A DNA stretch of 64,000 nucleotides from Leptospira vanthielii serovar Holland str. Waz Holland = ATCC 700522 (GTDB lineage Bacteria > Spirochaetota > Leptospiria > Leptospirales > Leptospiraceae): positions 62,001 through 126,000 of the forward strand of contig NZ_AOGY02000069.1 in the NCBI RefSeq assembly GCF_000332455.1. The letters run 5' to 3'. Under the pieces are notes generated by a model. The model did not search any database, was not told where the DNA came from, and saw only the letters and a list, made by a program, of their open reading frames with translations. A program made the position numbers and the translations under genes. Shown piece by piece: positions 1 to 8,594 of the stretch. The stretch's first letter is position 1; every line of letters begins with the position of its first letter.

Positions 1-74
1 TCCAATTCTCGTCCGGAAAGTATATTTTTATCTCAATAGATTAATTGAGTCGCATACAAGGTTTCCCTTGGAAG

Positions 75-121
75 TCCAAGGCGGAACGTAGATAGCCTAC
101 TTCGTGAAGTACCTCCTTGGA
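75..121. repeat. Nested inverted repeat near the window edge
   Basis: The arms TCCAAGGCGG (75-84) and CCTCCTTGGA (112-121) pair with one mismatch. Between them lies a perfect small hairpin, TACTTC-GT-GAAGTA (98-111). CCAAGG/CCTTGG words recur at about 66-71 and 144-149. There is no T-run, so it is not a standard terminator of the peroxidase gene that ends at 173. It could be a structured RNA or part of an interspersed element cut by the window edge. Confidence 0.4.
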
Positions 122-172
122 TCACTAAAAATGGGTCAGGTATCCAAGGAGATTCGAAATTACTGGAAAGAA

Positions 173-1159
173 TTAATTCGTGCGGGTTTTATCAGATAAA
201 GTGCCAAGGAAAGTAACAATTTTCTTTGTTTCTTCCTCAGACAAATTCATACCCAATTGATGGTATGCCATCTTCTTTACTGCATCCTCTAAGGTTTTTA
301 CTTGGCCATCATGAAGGTATGGTCCAGTCAAAGCGATGTTTCTTAGGCTCGGTACTTTAAAGAAAAATTTATCTTCTGCTTTTTTGGTTACATTATAAAG
401 TCCAAGATCGTTTGTTTTGTATTCATTTACTTGGCCCATCTTTCTGTAAGAATTTCCACCGAGTAAATTGCCCGAATGGCAAGAAGTACATCCTGCAGAA
501 ATAAAAGCTTTAAAACCGTCTTGTTCTGCTTCCGAAATGGCTTTATGATCCCCGTTGATAAAATCATCAAAACGTGAAGGTGTAATGAGAGTTCTTTCAA
601 ATGCAGCAATCGCACCCGCTAAGTTCTCGTAAGTAACAGGAGTTTTGTCATTCGGATAGGCTTTTGCAAATAAAGCAGGGTATTGTGCATCTTCGTTCAA
701 TCGTTTTAGAACTTCCTTCTCAGAAGGCATAGCCATCTCTACCGGATTGAGAATCGGACCTTTTGCTTGTGCTTTTAAATCAGCGGCGCGACCATCCCAG
801 AATTGAACAAAATGAAATCCTGCATTGAGAACAGTTGGTGAATTTCTGTCTCCATTTTTACCGAAAGCACCGGGAGAGGTAGGAAGATTGTCCACACCAG
901 CACCTTTCCCTTCCACGTTGTGGCAGGAGTTACAAGATTGTGTTTCATTAAGGGAGAGTTTTTTCTCAAAATAGAGTTTTTTTCCCAGAGAAATGAGTTC
1001 CGAAGTATCATTTTCCGAACCCGGCATTTTTGCCGGAAGGGCACCAATGATTTGTTTGGCTTTCACCTGCAAATCCTTAGTTTCGGGCGAAGGCCCACAA
1101 TTGGCGAGCGATACGAATAGAAGGGATAGAAGAAAAGGTGTAAATATTTGTTTGAGCAT
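173..1159 (-). CDS. Di-haem cytochrome c peroxidase (MauG/CcpA family) lipoprotein
   Basis: This predicted 328-residue exported enzyme would reduce hydrogen peroxide using electrons from c-type cytochromes, or belong to the related MauG branch. Two haem-binding CxxCH motifs are visible, CNSCH at residues 76-80 and CTSCH at 224-228. FWDGRAADL near 120 and VPSLRNIALTGPYLHDG in the C-terminal half are typical of the family. The N-terminus has a hydrophobic stretch ending SLANC, a spirochaetal lipobox with Cys21, so the protein is probably a periplasm-facing lipoprotein. The length is normal for the family. It stands alone on its strand. CcpA versus MauG-like function cannot be separated here. 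Confidence 0.92.
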   Translation of the reverse strand: MLKQIFTPFLLSLLFVSLANCGPSPETKDLQVKAKQIIGALPAKMPGSENDTSELISLGKKLYFEKKLSLNETQSCNSCHNVEGKGAGVDNLPTSPGAFGKNGDRNSPTVLNAGFHFVQFWDGRAADLKAQAKGPILNPVEMAMPSEKEVLKRLNEDAQYPALFAKAYPNDKTPVTYENLAGAIAAFERTLITPSRFDDFINGDHKAISEAEQDGFKAFISAGCTSCHSGNLLGGNSYRKMGQVNEYKTNDLGLYNVTKKAEDKFFFKVPSLRNIALTGPYLHDGQVKTLEDAVKKMAYHQLGMNLSEEETKKIVTFLGTLSDKTRTN

Positions 1160-1384
1160 ATATTTGGAATAGTCCTAAAATTTACTCGGAATCGGCAAGT
1201 TAGAAATAATATAAATTCAGTCTAAACTTAGAATCATTTCAATTGTGTATAAATGATACAATTTGGCTGTTCCTTGTCCGTTCCCAACTCCTCTTTGGGT
1301 TGTAGAATCAACAATTTAGGGCAAATGGATGTCTCCCCCATTTTATGGCAGTGACAAAGTGGAAAAACCTACCTTTTTTCGCTC

Positions 1385-1401
1385 TTGGCACGATTTATGC
1401 T
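1385..1401 (+). promoter_or_regulatory. Sigma-54 (-24/-12) promoter
   Basis: TTGGCACG (1385-1392) is followed after ATTTA by TGCT (1398-1401). GG (1387-1388) and GC (1399-1400) are separated by exactly 10 nt, as the RpoN consensus TGGCACG-N4-TTGCW requires, with one mismatch. Transcription would begin near 1412, leaving about 20 nt before the PilZ start codon at 1433. Confidence 0.75.
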
Positions 1402-1432
1402 TATCACTGTTTTAGACCTTAAGGAGTTGTAT

Positions 1433-1780
1433 ATGTTGAATACAAGAAGAACCGATCGAATTGAATCTTTGGATTGGGATGATTTGGTCTTAAAACTTTT
1501 TTCTATTAATCACACACCAGAATTCCTTTTAGCAAAAATTGGGAATATTTCGGAACTCGGTGTGAGTGGAAGTATAGATAAGGACATCGAACTGAATGAC
1601 CGTGACCTTGTGGCAGGAATCATTGAAAGTGATTTAACTAGATCCCGTATTTCCTTTAAGGGGAAAATTGCTTGGAGAAAGGAAACAGACCAAGGCCTAC
1701 TCTTTGGAATCAAATTTTCAGAAGAGCTGATCCTTCCCAATTTTATCATTGCTCGGTCCATGGCGGAATCCGCAGCTTAA
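1433..1780 (+). CDS. PilZ-domain protein (probable c-di-GMP binder)
   Basis: A single-domain protein of 115 residues with PilZ hallmarks: an N-terminal arginine cluster (TRRTDR, residues 4-9), an NxSxxG-type strand (NISELGVSG, about 45-53), and a closing beta segment ending GLLFGIKFSEE. PilZ proteins bind cyclic di-GMP and act as small effectors of motility, envelope or second-messenger outputs. The ATG at 1433 is preferred because AAGGAG (1421-1426) sits 6 nt upstream, and because a longer reading would translate through the sigma-54 promoter at 1385-1401. That promoter suggests control by an enhancer-binding protein. The partner is unknown. Confidence 0.82.
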   Translation: MLNTRRTDRIESLDWDDLVLKLFSINHTPEFLLAKIGNISELGVSGSIDKDIELNDRDLVAGIIESDLTRSRISFKGKIAWRKETDQGLLFGIKFSEELILPNFIIARSMAESAA

Positions 1781-1867
1781 AAGAGAAAAAAATCAGGATT
1801 CAAGGTTAGATTCCTACGAGAATCTCTCGATTTGAATCCGATTCGATCCGATATTAGTTGGGAAGCT

Positions 1868-2800
1868 ATGTCCCAAGTTAAACATTTGATATCTTGGCAA
1901 GATTGGAGTGACGGAGAAATCCGTGAACTTCTAGAATTTGCAGTCTATGTAAAGAAAAATCGAGTTTATTTTTCAGGACATATGGCCGGCCGTTCTCTTG
2001 CCATGTTGTTCCAAAAAACTTCAACAAGAACGAGAGTTTCTTTCGAAGCTGGAATGACGGAACTTGGCGGGCACGCTATTTTTCTAGATTGGATGGCATC
2101 CAATTTTCTTCTTTCAGATATCGATTTTGAAGGGAAATACCTTTCGAGTAACGTAGCCATCATCATGGCAAGACTCAAACGACATGAAGACTTACTTGTG
2201 TTAAAGTCAGGATCTACAGTTCCTGTGATTAACGGATGTTGTAATTTATTCCATCCATGCCAATCTCTTGCAGACATACTTACAATCGTTATGGACTCAC
2301 CTAAAGATTGGCAAAAGAAAAGTTTATGTTATATTGGCGTTCATAATAATGTCGCAAATTCACTGATTGAAATCACAGCAGCACTAGGGATTCATTTAAC
2401 ACTTGTGACTCCCATTGCCTCTGAAGAGTCGATCGTTAAAAACTCCATCGAAAGAGGGAAAACAAAGGGAACCATCTCCTGGGAAACGGATGTCAAAAAA
2501 GCTGTTTCTAATGCGGATTATGTTTATACAGACACTTGGGTGGATATGGAATACTTCAATGATCCTAAGTTCCAAAAAGAAAAAGAAGAAAGAATCCAAC
2601 TCATGATGCCGTATCAAGTGAATGCAGAACTTTTGAAAAATACAAAAGCAAAAGTAATGCATGATATGCCAATCCATGCAGGTTATGAAATCACAAGAGA
2701 GATGGTGGAAAGTGATCGTTCGATTATTTTCACTCAAGCAGAAAACCGCTTGGATGCACAAAAAGCAGTCATTCTCAAACTATTAGAAAATCATAGTTAG
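1868..2800 (+). CDS. argF: Ornithine carbamoyltransferase family protein, altered substrate loops
   Basis: Transfers a carbamoyl group from carbamoyl phosphate to an amine, classically ornithine in arginine synthesis. The carbamoyl-phosphate site is intact: STRTR at residues 52-56 and HPCQ at 129-132. The amino-acid side differs. The usual HCLP motif reads HDMP (265-268), and the SMG loop reads VDME (225-228) followed by a short insertion before MMPYQVNAELL. The substrate is therefore less certain than the fold. ATG 1868 gives the usual short N-terminus (MSQVKHLISW). A TTG at 1832 would add 12 residues; neither has a strong ribosome site. It lies 87 nt after the PilZ gene and may share its transcript. 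Confidence 0.78.
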   Translation: MSQVKHLISWQDWSDGEIRELLEFAVYVKKNRVYFSGHMAGRSLAMLFQKTSTRTRVSFEAGMTELGGHAIFLDWMASNFLLSDIDFEGKYLSSNVAIIMARLKRHEDLLVLKSGSTVPVINGCCNLFHPCQSLADILTIVMDSPKDWQKKSLCYIGVHNNVANSLIEITAALGIHLTLVTPIASEESIVKNSIERGKTKGTISWETDVKKAVSNADYVYTDTWVDMEYFNDPKFQKEKEERIQLMMPYQVNAELLKNTKAKVMHDMPIHAGYEITREMVESDRSIIFTQAENRLDAQKAVILKLLENHS

Positions 2801-2855
2801 TATTGATTCGACTCCGTAAAGTTTGATTTGTAGCCAATGATCTTCGCTTGCGGAA

Positions 2856-3410
2856 TCATTCGGTGGGAGAATCTTTGCGATTGACCATCCACCCACTAAA
2901 TCCATCTAAAAAGTATAAAAAATCAATTTTATCATCGTGTTCGAAATCAAACTTTTGTAAGGCTTCATCATAACATCGAAACCATACCGCCCTTTCTTTT
3001 TCGGAAATAGGAAAAACAAAATGGCGCATCCGCATCCTGGCAGGTCCCCATTTTTCAATGTAATAACTGGGACCACCTAACACTTGGATCATAAAATCTG
3101 CCTGTTTTTCTTTGGCAAGATCCCAGTCTCCTTGAAACATCCATCGAATTTCTGATGTGGCTACCAGGTCATAAAAGTCAGAGACGAGTTTGCGAATGTT
3201 TCCTTCGCCCCATTTTTCATAGAGAAATTTTACATTCGGATTTGCGGGAGGGGGACCACCGGCAGGAGTATAAATATCGTTTGGATCCAAATCGATAGTC
3301 AGTTTTGCGAAAGGGACAGGAAGGGGAAGTCGAATTTTCGACCGGAGCCGAAGGCGGAGCCCGGACTGGCCCGGCCCCGAGGAACGAGAGGGTTCGCCCA
3401 AACTCCCCAT
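2856..3410 (-). CDS. Truncated haemoglobin, group II-like globin
   Basis: A small haem protein likely binding O2 or NO, for detoxification or redox sensing. The globin part starts near FLYEKWGEGNIRKLV and includes a group II-type segment with MRHFVFPISEKERAVWF, where the proximal histidine is expected. The start is uncertain. ATG 3410 gives 184 residues, but the first 40 or so are translated from a GC-rich repeat-like element (3329-3410) and look non-natural (Arg/Pro/Leu rich). A TTG at 3290 would give 144 residues, closer to the family norm. Its 5' end faces the divergent CitE-like gene at 3489. Confidence 0.75.
   Translation of the reverse strand: MGSLGEPSRSSGPGQSGLRLRLRSKIRLPLPVPFAKLTIDLDPNDIYTPAGGPPPANPNVKFLYEKWGEGNIRKLVSDFYDLVATSEIRWMFQGDWDLAKEKQADFMIQVLGGPSYYIEKWGPARMRMRHFVFPISEKERAVWFRCYDEALQKFDFEHDDKIDFLYFLDGFSGWMVNRKDSPTE
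3329..3410. repeat. GC-rich palindromic element, possible interspersed repeat
   Basis: A sharply GC-rich island in AT-rich DNA. It opens with a perfect GTCGAA-TT-TTCGAC palindrome (3329-3342) and continues with GCCCGG direct repeats around GGCCCGGCCCC. It sits between the globin domain and the divergent gene at 3489. It may be a REP-like intergenic element that accidentally extends the globin reading frame. A second copy was not found in this window. Confidence 0.4.
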
Positions 3411-3488
3411 TCGGATTTTGGTATTATTTCCTGGACGATAGGCAAAATTCACAAAACTTGGTAAAAAAATCCGAAAAAGGTATATTAA

Positions 3489-4478
3489 ATGGCACTGACT
3501 CACCCGCAATCAGCTCTCTTTGCAGGAGAAAAACCTTTCCCTATCATCCCTGCTTGTGAACACTTCGCTGGATCTGAAAAACTCATCACAAAAGCTCTCG
3601 AGTTACAAAATAAACTCGGTGGACTTTTTGATATCACGATGGACTGCGAAGACGGTGCCCAAACAGGAAAGGAAAAAGAACACGCAGAGATGATTGTTCG
3701 CATTCAAAACTCGGAACTGAACAAACACAAAATGAGTGGTGTTCGGATTCATGATTATACCAACGAACATTGGCGAGGTGACGTGGATATTCTGGTTCCA
3801 GGAGCTGGAAATGTACTCGCATACATCACAATCCCAAAACCGACTAAAGCAAGTCAGGTGAAAGAACAAATCACTTATATCCAAGATGCTTGTAAAAAAG
3901 CTGGAATCAAAAGAGAAATCCCCATCCACGTTCTAATTGAAACTCACGGTGCACTCAATGATGTATTCGAAATTGCGGCATTACCTTGGTTGCAAGTTTT
4001 GGATTTTGGACTGATGGATTTTATCTCCGGCCACCATGGTGCGATTCCGGCATCTTGTATGAAATCTCCTGGTCAATTTGATCACGAACTTCTTCGCCGA
4101 GGAAAAGCAAACCTAGTCGCAGCCGCTCTTATGAATGGTGTGATTCCGGCTCATAACGTAACTTTAGACCTTAAAAATATCTACCAAACGTACGCAGATG
4201 CAAAACGTGCCCATGATGAGTTTGGTTTCTTACGTATGTGGTCCATCTACCCTGCACAAATCCAATCCATTTTGGATGCAATGGCTCCCAACTTTGCAGA
4301 AACACAAACAGCTTGTGACATTCTCATCAAAGCACAAGATGCGGAATGGGGACCGATCCAACATGACGGCGACTTACATGACCGTGCGACTTACCGCTAT
4401 TTCTGGGAACTAGTCCAAAGAGCCAAACTCACAGGACAAAAACTTCCAGACGAAGTAGAGAAACGATTCTTCGCATAA
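3489..4478 (+). CDS. HpcH/HpaI aldolase / CitE-like CoA-ester lyase
   Basis: This TIM-barrel protein (329 residues) of the citrate lyase beta/malyl-CoA lyase superfamily cleaves or forms C-C bonds in CoA esters such as malyl-, citramalyl- or beta-methylmalyl-CoA, using Mg2+. Visible signatures are FDITMDCEDGA near 48-58 (acidic metal site), VRIHDYTNEHWRGD near 84-97 (active-site Arg), and IHVLIETHGAL near 146-156, whose Glu belongs to the metal site. ATG 3489 follows AAGG at about 3477 with good spacing. A terminator follows at 4584. The exact substrate cannot be read from sequence. Leptospires carry several such lyases. Confidence 0.85.
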   Translation: MALTHPQSALFAGEKPFPIIPACEHFAGSEKLITKALELQNKLGGLFDITMDCEDGAQTGKEKEHAEMIVRIQNSELNKHKMSGVRIHDYTNEHWRGDVDILVPGAGNVLAYITIPKPTKASQVKEQITYIQDACKKAGIKREIPIHVLIETHGALNDVFEIAALPWLQVLDFGLMDFISGHHGAIPASCMKSPGQFDHELLRRGKANLVAAALMNGVIPAHNVTLDLKNIYQTYADAKRAHDEFGFLRMWSIYPAQIQSILDAMAPNFAETQTACDILIKAQDAEWGPIQHDGDLHDRATYRYFWELVQRAKLTGQKLPDEVEKRFFA

Positions 4479-4830
4479 GAATTAAAACAGATAAGATTAG
4501 GATTGGATTGGGTAAGTTGCTCCTTTGCGGATTAACTTACCTAACTGGGGATAACAGTTTTCCCTTCTAACACCTAATGATACAAAGGCTCACATTTGTG
4601 GGCCTTTTTTATTGCCTTAATAGAAATTGGTTTTTCAACTATAGCTAAAAATCCCAAAGAAGGAACGTCGCAAGGAAGGGAAAAGGGAGGCGTTATTTAC
4701 AAAAACATCTGGGCTTCTGAGATTCAGAAGCTGGGATTGGCTCCATTTTTCTGTTTTTACAGACTCTTTATCTGCTATAACGATTTTTTGTTTGTAATCT
4801 TGGGTGGGTCATTGCCTACTGGCCTAACTT
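4479..4830. other. Gene-free stretch between CitE-like gene and porin remnant
   Basis: The 352 nt hold the terminator at 4584-4610 and otherwise no convincing gene. A reading frame across 4596-4973 has no recognisable domain and runs into the antisense and out-of-frame part of the remnant, so it is not called. A promoter for the remnant may lie here, but no clear -35/-10 pair was seen. Confidence 0.6.
4584..4610 (+). terminator. Rho-independent terminator
   Basis: Stem AAAGGCTCAC (4584-4593), loop ATTT, and GTGGGCCTTT (4598-4607) with one G-U pair, running into six T (4605-4610). It lies 105 nt after the CitE-like gene. Confidence 0.85.
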
Positions 4831-5127
4831 ATGAGCGAGTCAATTTCAAAATCCACCCCCTTCTCCTCCCTATTTTTACTTCTGATGATCGCCATGAGCA
4901 CTTCGGCGATCTACGGCCAAGCGGAATTAGTAGCAACAGAAGTGAATTTTATTTATATCATCACTCCATTTGAAAATGTTTCTTTCTGGTTCGGAGCCAC
5001 TGTGATTCGTGCGGGAGATGCCATTAGAAACCAAAAAAACAATCCCAATGAACCAGACCCACTTCATAGATATGACTTGAGCCCTACTGCGACAATGGCG
5101 ACATTCCAAACCGTATTTGCGATTTAA
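4831..5127 (+). pseudogene. Internally deleted porin remnant (signal peptide joined to last barrel strands)
   Basis: This open frame of 98 codons joins a plausible signal peptide (residues 1-31, hydrophobic core FSSLFLLLMIAMSTSA) directly to about 67 residues that match the C-terminus of the porin encoded at 50869-52689. Shared words include NFIYI, TPFENVSFWFGA and AIRNQKNNP, and both end in VFAI. Roughly 500 central residues of the barrel are missing. DNA identity with the paralogue is only moderate, so the duplication is old. The fragment cannot form a complete barrel. It is best read as a decayed paralogue, although the frame has stayed open and a secreted mini-protein cannot be excluded. 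Confidence 0.75.
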
Positions 5128-5208
5128 TGGATGGTAATTGGTTTCATGGAAACCGATACGAAAGGAATGGGAACCTAAAGATTTGGTTCCCATTCGAAAC
5201 GATAGACT

Positions 5209-7281
5209 TTATTTCAACTTAAACCTTTCTACTTGCGTGGACAGGTAAGATGCTTGAGAAGCAATTTCCCCTGCAACAATTGTCAATTGGTCAGATCCCG
5301 TGGCTACATCTTGAGTTCCATTGGAGATACTGATGATTGTTTTGGAAATTTCCTCTGTAGCTCTTTTTTGTTCAAACACTGCATCTTCAATTTGTAAGTT
5401 TAAGTTAGTTAGTAGATTTGAATTCCCTGCAATGTCCTTTGCGTTATTTTCTTGTAATAGTACAGAGCCAAGAACTCTTGTGGCAGAAGTTTCAAATTCT
5501 TTGACTCGGCTATTGAGTAGATTTAAAACTTGTGCTGCTTCGGTTACTTTTTTGTTTCCATTTTCCACGGCAGAGTTTGTGGATATCACAAGGTCTCCAA
5601 TCTCTTTTACAGAAGCACCCGTTTGTAAGGCTAGTTTTCCAATCTCTTCCGCAACCACGGCAAATCCTCGCCCAGCGTCTCCGGCCCTAGCCGCTTCAAT
5701 CGCAGCATTTAGTGCCAATAGATTTGTTTTTTCGGAAATTTCTGTAATGATATCTAAAACTTCACTAATCCGTTCTGCTTTTTCACCAATGTCTTCCATA
5801 GCGCGAGTGGATTCGTTCATTGCCGTTTCACCGACAACTGCATGTTCTCTGGATTCCGATGCAAATTTTGCTAGATATTCCATTTCTTTATTAATATTTT
5901 GAACTTCTTCTTGTAGAGTTAACACTGATTTATCAATTTCTTTCATTTTTACAACTGCCTCCTCCATCGACTTACCGACATTATCTGCCGATGCGGATAA
6001 CTCTTCCACAGCAGCCGAAGACTCTTCTGCAGCAGATGCTTGGGTCTGAGAGGTATCTGATAGATTCTGTGAAGTAGATGCCATTTTATTGGATTGATTT
6101 CCCAATTTCTCCACTGTTTGTTTGATATCCCCAATAATGGATACTAAACTATTTTTCATTCGATTCATAGAATGTAATAAACTTCCAATTTCATCCTGAT
6201 TGATTTCTTCAGCGTTAATCGCCAAATTTCCATTCGCAATTTCAGAAGAAAAATCCATGGCTTTCTGTAACCTGACACTGATTTGTTTTTTAAATACAAA
6301 ATTAAGAAAAAATAAAACCACAATTAAAATGACGATAGAAATCAAAGTAGAACTAAAAATTACCTTGGTAATTTGATTTCTAAAAATTGAATCGGGGATA
6401 CTGACTTGAAGTGCCCAAAATTGTGGATCTTTTCCTATATGAAACGGAGAAAAGTAATGAGTGTATCCATCACTTTGAATCGTAAACATTTTACCAAGTT
6501 TAAGATTTTCTAAATAAGTTTTCAAATGTTCTGGATTTTCAATTTTTTTACCAAGTTTGGTTTGGTCCTGACCATACATCACGTAGATCCCTTTATCAGA
6601 TAAAAAAGCAATATGTCCCTGGCCACGAAAAGGTCGGCTATCTCCGATTTTCTCTTGCAAAGTACCAACATCCAAATCAATCCCAGCGGCTCCTTTAAAT
6701 TTCCCTTTAGGATAAATCGGAACTACAAGTGAGATCATTTGGATTTTTTTCCCACCTGCTAAATATTCATAGGGACCAAATACTTTCGCTTTATTGGTTT
6801 TTTTTACCTGAAGATAATAATCCCCTGCTCCATTTGGATCGTCATAATCATTCAAATGTTCTAAATTGATCTTACCATCAGCAGTATGATGTAAATAAGG
6901 AACAAATCTTCCAGTTTTGTCATGGCCAGGTTTTCCAACAAATGCAGAATCACGACCCTCGTAAGCATTTGGTTCATAACAAAGCCAAATTGCAAAAATA
7001 TCATCATTACGTTCTAAGATTTCTCTCATACTGCTAATCATCGAATCGCGAGGTGGTGATGTATAAAACAACGCAAAACGATATCCTCGAATGACACCCA
7101 TCATTGCATTTAGGTGTTCTTGGATTTCAAAGGACCATTTTTCAGAAGTGATTTTTGCATTTTCTTCAATTTCAGTTTTAAGGTCTGTGATTGTTCGATA
7201 CATCTGAAAAGAAGTTAGAACAACAAATCCTACAAATAAAATTCCTGCAATGGATAAAGAGACCCTTTGTCGTATACTCAT
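5209..7281 (-). CDS. Methyl-accepting chemotaxis protein with periplasmic dCache sensor
   Basis: A transmembrane chemoreceptor that passes ligand signals to CheA/CheW. Using ATG 7281 (690 residues): TM1 about 7-27; a large periplasmic double-Cache region about 35-300 ([19 protein letters not shown], then [19 protein letters not shown]); TM2 about 308-330; HAMP about 331-385; and a coiled cytoplasmic signalling domain whose hairpin tip ([20 protein letters not shown]) lies about 517-536. There is no C-terminal pentapeptide tether. A TTG at 7383 could extend the frame by 34 residues, but that stretch contains two palindromes that look regulatory, so the shorter start is preferred. The ligand is unknown. 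Confidence 0.93.
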   Translation of the reverse strand: MSIRQRVSLSIAGILFVGFVVLTSFQMYRTITDLKTEIEENAKITSEKWSFEIQEHLNAMMGVIRGYRFALFYTSPPRDSMISSMREILERNDDIFAIWLCYEPNAYEGRDSAFVGKPGHDKTGRFVPYLHHTADGKINLEHLNDYDDPNGAGDYYLQVKKTNKAKVFGPYEYLAGGKKIQMISLVVPIYPKGKFKGAAGIDLDVGTLQEKIGDSRPFRGQGHIAFLSDKGIYVMYGQDQTKLGKKIENPEHLKTYLENLKLGKMFTIQSDGYTHYFSPFHIGKDPQFWALQVSIPDSIFRNQITKVIFSSTLISIVILIVVLFFLNFVFKKQISVRLQKAMDFSSEIANGNLAINAEEINQDEIGSLLHSMNRMKNSLVSIIGDIKQTVEKLGNQSNKMASTSQNLSDTSQTQASAAEESSAAVEELSASADNVGKSMEEAVVKMKEIDKSVLTLQEEVQNINKEMEYLAKFASESREHAVVGETAMNESTRAMEDIGEKAERISEVLDIITEISEKTNLLALNAAIEAARAGDAGRGFAVVAEEIGKLALQTGASVKEIGDLVISTNSAVENGNKKVTEAAQVLNLLNSRVKEFETSATRVLGSVLLQENNAKDIAGNSNLLTNLNLQIEDAVFEQKRATEEISKTIISISNGTQDVATGSDQLTIVAGEIASQASYLSTQVERFKLK

Positions 7282-7362
7282 AAGGATCGATCTTATGTGG
7301 TTAAAATTTTTTGTAAATATATTACCATTTCCCTGATTTGAATTATGAACGTCAGATGGTAA

Positions 7363-7380
7363 CGGGAACTCTAGTTCCCG
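7363..7380. promoter_or_regulatory. Perfect palindrome upstream of the chemoreceptor
   Basis: CGGGAACT-CT-AGTTCCCG is an 8-bp perfect inverted repeat with a 2-nt centre. It lies 82-99 nt upstream of the preferred chemoreceptor start, so it is a candidate operator. Confidence 0.5.
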
Positions 7381-7396
7381 CAATCAATCCCACAAG

Positions 7397-7428
7397 TTAG
7401 GTAGATTTACTAATCTAATTCTACCTAA
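7397..7428. promoter_or_regulatory. Inverted repeat between FecR lipoprotein and chemoreceptor genes
   Basis: TTAGGTAGA (7397-7405) and TCTACCTAA (7420-7428) are perfect 9-bp arms. A second pair, TAGATT/AATCTA, is nested at the loop side. No U-run follows on the minus strand, so an operator or processing hairpin is likelier than a terminator. Confidence 0.45.
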
Positions 7429-7460
7429 AAATGGGATAAAGTTACGTTATACGATCACTG

Positions 7461-8594
7461 TTACTTTTTAACCTTCGTTTTCACTTTGAAATTCTTATAT
7501 TCCACATATTCGATATCATCAACGGACAACTGGAATACACCCTTCGTGGAATGGATAATGAATATATCACCTAACTGAGCCACTACGGCACCAGAAAGCA
7601 CATCGCCATTGGATTTGTGGATTGTTTCCAAAACACTATAGTGACTATGGATTTCTTCCTCGTTGTCCAAACCTATTTTTTCTGCGTCAGCGGCAATTTT
7701 GTTCAATGCTTCCACTCGCTTTTCTTCGTGTTCTTTTTCGATGGTAACAACAGCGGATTCCGATGGATTGGAGTTTTGAGATTCGATTTGTTTTTGGACT
7801 GTTTCTTGCGCTATGGATACAAGGGTTTCTGCTTCCGCTTTTTCTTGTGGAGAAACGACACTTTCTTTTTTTGATAAACCATTATCAAAATCTGTAAATC
7901 CAGCTAATTGTTCGTTTGTGAGAGCATTGGCAGCAACTTTAGCATTGATCAAATAAACAAGTTCATTTAAATTTGGGTTTACCTCCAATCGTTCGCCTGG
8001 TTCCAAAACCACTTCGTTTTCTTCTAATGTTTTCACTAAACGATTGTAATTTTCGATAGAAAGTCCTTCGTTGATTTCAATTAACTTGGGAGAAGTTTTA
8101 AATGCAACAGACACAACTCCTTCATATACCTTCACCTTAGGTACCGATCCTTTTTCTAATTCAAAGGAAAACACAGTACCACGAACGCCCGCCACCATCG
8201 TTGGGGAGGTCACAGAAAGGTTTTGTCCCGACTTTAATTTTACTGATTTAACAAGAAGGTTCCCCGTCCACAAATGAATGTCGGTATTCGGACGGCTTTC
8301 CCCCGCAATGTCTCGAAACAATACATCTGAATTGTCTTTAATACGGATCACCTCTCCTCGGTAGGTTTGTAAATCCACCCGACCTAATTTTGTGAGAACA
8401 CGATCACCCGGACGAACTACATCCCCCAGTTTTGCTTTGGATTCCTTTCCCTGGGATGTGATGGTAATGTTACCTTGTAAAAAAGTGACTACTGCGCCAG
8501 CTGTCTGGTCTTTGGTTTGGTTTGAGCCGAACTGCAATCGATTGCATTGAAATGAGAAAAGGACGAAAGTTAAGAGAGTGATTATGGTTTTCAT
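7461..8594 (-). CDS. FecR-domain lipoprotein
   Basis: This 377-residue protein starts with a signal peptide ending FSFQC (Cys17, spirochaetal lipobox), predicting a membrane-anchored lipoprotein. Residues about 33-175 form a FecR-type beta domain: a GxVVRPGDRVLT-like turn, TYRGEVIRIKDNSDVLF, and VTSPTMVAGVRGTVFSF, a hallmark of FecR-like proteins in spirochaetes. The C-terminal part is charged and helical and ends in a short beta unit (SGAVVAQLGDIFIIHSTKG). No FecI sigma factor or TonB receptor is adjacent, so classic iron signalling is not supported. ATG 8594 is chosen because it places the signal peptide correctly. Function unknown. Confidence 0.82.
   Translation of the reverse strand: MKTIITLLTFVLFSFQCNRLQFGSNQTKDQTAGAVVTFLQGNITITSQGKESKAKLGDVVRPGDRVLTKLGRVDLQTYRGEVIRIKDNSDVLFRDIAGESRPNTDIHLWTGNLLVKSVKLKSGQNLSVTSPTMVAGVRGTVFSFELEKGSVPKVKVYEGVVSVAFKTSPKLIEINEGLSIENYNRLVKTLEENEVVLEPGERLEVNPNLNELVYLINAKVAANALTNEQLAGFTDFDNGLSKKESVVSPQEKAEAETLVSIAQETVQKQIESQNSNPSESAVVTIEKEHEEKRVEALNKIAADAEKIGLDNEEEIHSHYSVLETIHKSNGDVLSGAVVAQLGDIFIIHSTKGVFQLSVDDIEYVEYKNFKVKTKVKK

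Noticed and set aside
100..135. Similarity of TTGGATCAC near a CCTCC to the 3' end of 16S rRNA
   Set aside because: Only a few bases match, order differs from the rRNA end, and no rRNA helices flank it.
4596..4973. Open frame of 125 codons overlapping the porin remnant
   Set aside because: No recognisable domain and no ribosome site. It starts within the loop and arm of the terminator at 4584-4610 and overlaps the remnant out of frame.
7282..7383. TTG start 34 codons upstream for the chemoreceptor
   Set aside because: The added stretch covers a perfect palindrome and has no ribosome site; the family starts just before TM1.
7461..8594. FecR protein as part of a FecIR iron-signalling pair
   Set aside because: No sigma factor or TonB receptor nearby, and the protein is a lipoprotein rather than an inner-membrane FecR.
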